From positions 1 through 7,280 of the forward strand of contig JAGGSY010000157.1 in the NCBI GenBank assembly GCA_021158845.1: a DNA stretch of 7,280 nucleotides, written 5' to 3'. Source of the DNA: Caldisericia bacterium. Its GTDB lineage: Bacteria; Caldisericota; Caldisericia; B22-G15. Positions 6,515 through 7,280 of the stretch are shown in pieces; position 1 is the stretch's first letter; the number at the start of each line of letters is the position of its first letter. Under the pieces are notes generated by a model. It saw only the letters and a list, made by a program, of their open reading frames with translations. It had not been told where the DNA came from and did not search any database. Both the position numbers and the translations under genes were made by a program.

Positions 6515-7053
6515 TCTTTCCTGTTTCTTAATGTTACCACACTTTTCATATCTACACGAGAGGTTCGCTCAGGATCAATTTTTGAAATAGCTGAAATTGA
6601 AACCTCCACCACCCTAACCCTTGCTGGATCAGTTGTTCTATCTCCATCCTCATCGTAGTATGTAAATTGTAATTTTAGAAGAACCCTATCTTCATCTGGT
6701 GTGTCTGGATTGTTGTAGTATGGAACATAACTCCTTCCATTATCATCTTCCCTCACTATAAGATAGTTGGATGTATCAGCTGAAAATATAATTTTCATTT
6801 CATCCCTTCCATCATTCAAAGGAACTATAAAACCTACTTTAGTCTCCTCACTTATTCCAACATCCTTTGCCTGTCTCAATGTATCAGTTATCTCATTCAT
6901 TGCATCGTTTATAACAGAAACCGTTTTGTATGAAGGATTTGCTGTGTGAAAGAATTTAATTGTGCTATCAAAGTATAATACGAGAGGTGTTATGATTATT
7001 GCTATAAGGGTAATAGCTATAATTGTTTCTATAAGGCTAATTCCCTTTCTCAT
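6511..7053 (-). CDS. Type IV prepilin-like protein (minor pilin or pseudopilin, PilW/GspJ-like)
   Basis: A 180-residue protein with a class III signal: the short leader MRKG, a predicted prepilin peptidase cut after Gly4, Ile at +1 where Phe is most common, and the conserved Glu at +5 (Glu9). A hydrophobic helix follows to about residue 28. The mature protein would be held in the membrane by this helix until PilB and PilC assemble it into the fibre. The globular part is beta-rich and acidic, with DDNGRSYVPYY (103-113) and YYDEDGDRTTDPARVR (132-147), and ends in SVVTLRN, a common ending among minor pilins. The size and shape fit minor pilins or pseudopilins of the PilW/GspJ type better than a major pilin, but the exact subtype is uncertain. 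The ATG at 7053 has GGAGG (7062-7058) four bases upstream and overlaps the stop of the preceding gene by four bases, so it belongs to the right-hand cluster. The prepilin peptidase needed to process it is not in this window. Confidence 0.9.
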   Translation of the reverse strand: MRKGISLIETIIAITLIAIIITPLVLYFDSTIKFFHTANPSYKTVSVINDAMNEITDTLRQAKDVGISEETKVGFIVPLNDGRDEMKIIFSADTSNYLIVREDDNGRSYVPYYNNPDTPDEDRVLLKLQFTYYDEDGDRTTDPARVRVVEVSISAISKIDPERTSRVDMKSVVTLRNRKE

Positions 7054-7280
7054 TCTCCCTCCACACAGACATCATCAAAGTATATTCTTGTATTCTGATT
7101 TTCTCCCCTAAGCATAATTGTTCCAGATGTAAATTCTGAATCTGATGCACTTCCTGTATCAGAGTCAAAGAAATAGCTTATGTTGCTCCCATCAAATTTA
7201 AGTCCAATTCTATGAATCGGTGTGTAGTTTCCAGAGAAAAATTCCAAAGAGGAAGGAAGAGATAATAAAGTATATGGTGG
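7050..7280 (-). CDS. C-terminal end of a protein with a LamG/concanavalin-like domain, 5' end beyond the window
   Basis: Only the last 76 residues are visible; the frame is open to the window edge, and the TTG at 7247 has no sign of being a start. The visible part is beta-rich: it contains HRIGLKFDGSNISYFFDSD, then SGTIMLRGENQNTRIYFDDV near the end. A pattern of alternating strands ending in an (I/Y)(Y/F)FDD(V) motif is typical of laminin-G/concanavalin A-like lectin folds, which often bind sugars or act as surface adhesion modules. The stop overlaps the start of the pseudopilin gene by four bases (ATGA), so the two are probably translated together. This makes a minor pilin or a pilus-tip adhesin with a lectin-like head the most likely reading, but the N-terminus that would show a pilin signal lies outside the window. 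The fold call rests on pattern recognition only. Confidence 0.6.
   Translation of the reverse strand, partial: PPYTLLSLPSSLEFFSGNYTPIHRIGLKFDGSNISYFFDSDTGSASDSEFTSGTIMLRGENQNTRIYFDDVCVEGE

Noticed and set aside
6904..6949. Possible Ca-binding or enzymatic motif within acidic stretches of the pseudopilin gene region
   Set aside because: The acidic loops (for example YYDEDGD, encoded near 6630-6660) are common in minor pilins and do not match a full calcium-binding loop; no separate function is supported.

Overview
The window comes from an A+T-rich bacterium. Arginine is written almost entirely as AGA/AGG, ATA is common for Ile, and the proteins are rich in Lys, Glu and Ile. Together with strong GGAGG-type ribosome binding sites, this resembles low-GC thermophilic bacteria such as Dictyoglomota, Caldisericota or candidate-phylum thermophiles. 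The lineage is an inference; nothing here fixes it. No mobile element, phage gene, tRNA, rRNA or CRISPR array was seen.

The window is almost wholly coding. With the starts chosen here, only 13 bases (1724-1736) lie outside a gene. Two gene clusters face each other and meet at overlapping stop codons (4591-4594). The left cluster (+ strand, 3-4594) encodes a membrane-bound HD-GYP phosphodiesterase (5' end cut by the window edge), a DUF5317 membrane protein, a PilB/GspE assembly ATPase with a tandem MshEN-type N-terminal domain, and a PilC/GspF inner-membrane platform protein. The right cluster (- strand, read from 7280 down to 4591) encodes the end of a protein with a LamG/concanavalin-like C-terminus (5' end cut by the window edge), a pseudopilin, a PilM-PilN fusion and a PilO-like protein. 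Within each cluster most neighbours overlap by 1, 4 or 8 bases, which suggests translational coupling. The exception is the DUF5317-pilB junction, where a perfect extended -10 motif (TGATATAAT) lies so close to the pilB ATG that the transcript would be leaderless or nearly so.

Together these genes encode most of the inner-membrane part of a type IV pilus or type II secretion-like machine: motor (PilB), platform (PilC), alignment complex (PilM-PilN fusion, PilO) and at least one pseudopilin. The HD-GYP enzyme and the MshEN domain suggest control by cyclic di-GMP, with one gene removing the messenger and a gene two positions downstream possibly sensing it. No major pilin, prepilin peptidase, retraction ATPase (PilT) or secretin (PilQ/GspD) is seen in the window; they would have to be encoded elsewhere or be absent.

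The points most worth a second look are the GspL-like PilM-PilN fusion with degenerate nucleotide-binding motifs, the possibly leaderless pilB promoter, the c-di-GMP gene pairing, the tail-to-tail overlap of the two clusters, and the lectin-like partial gene at the right edge.
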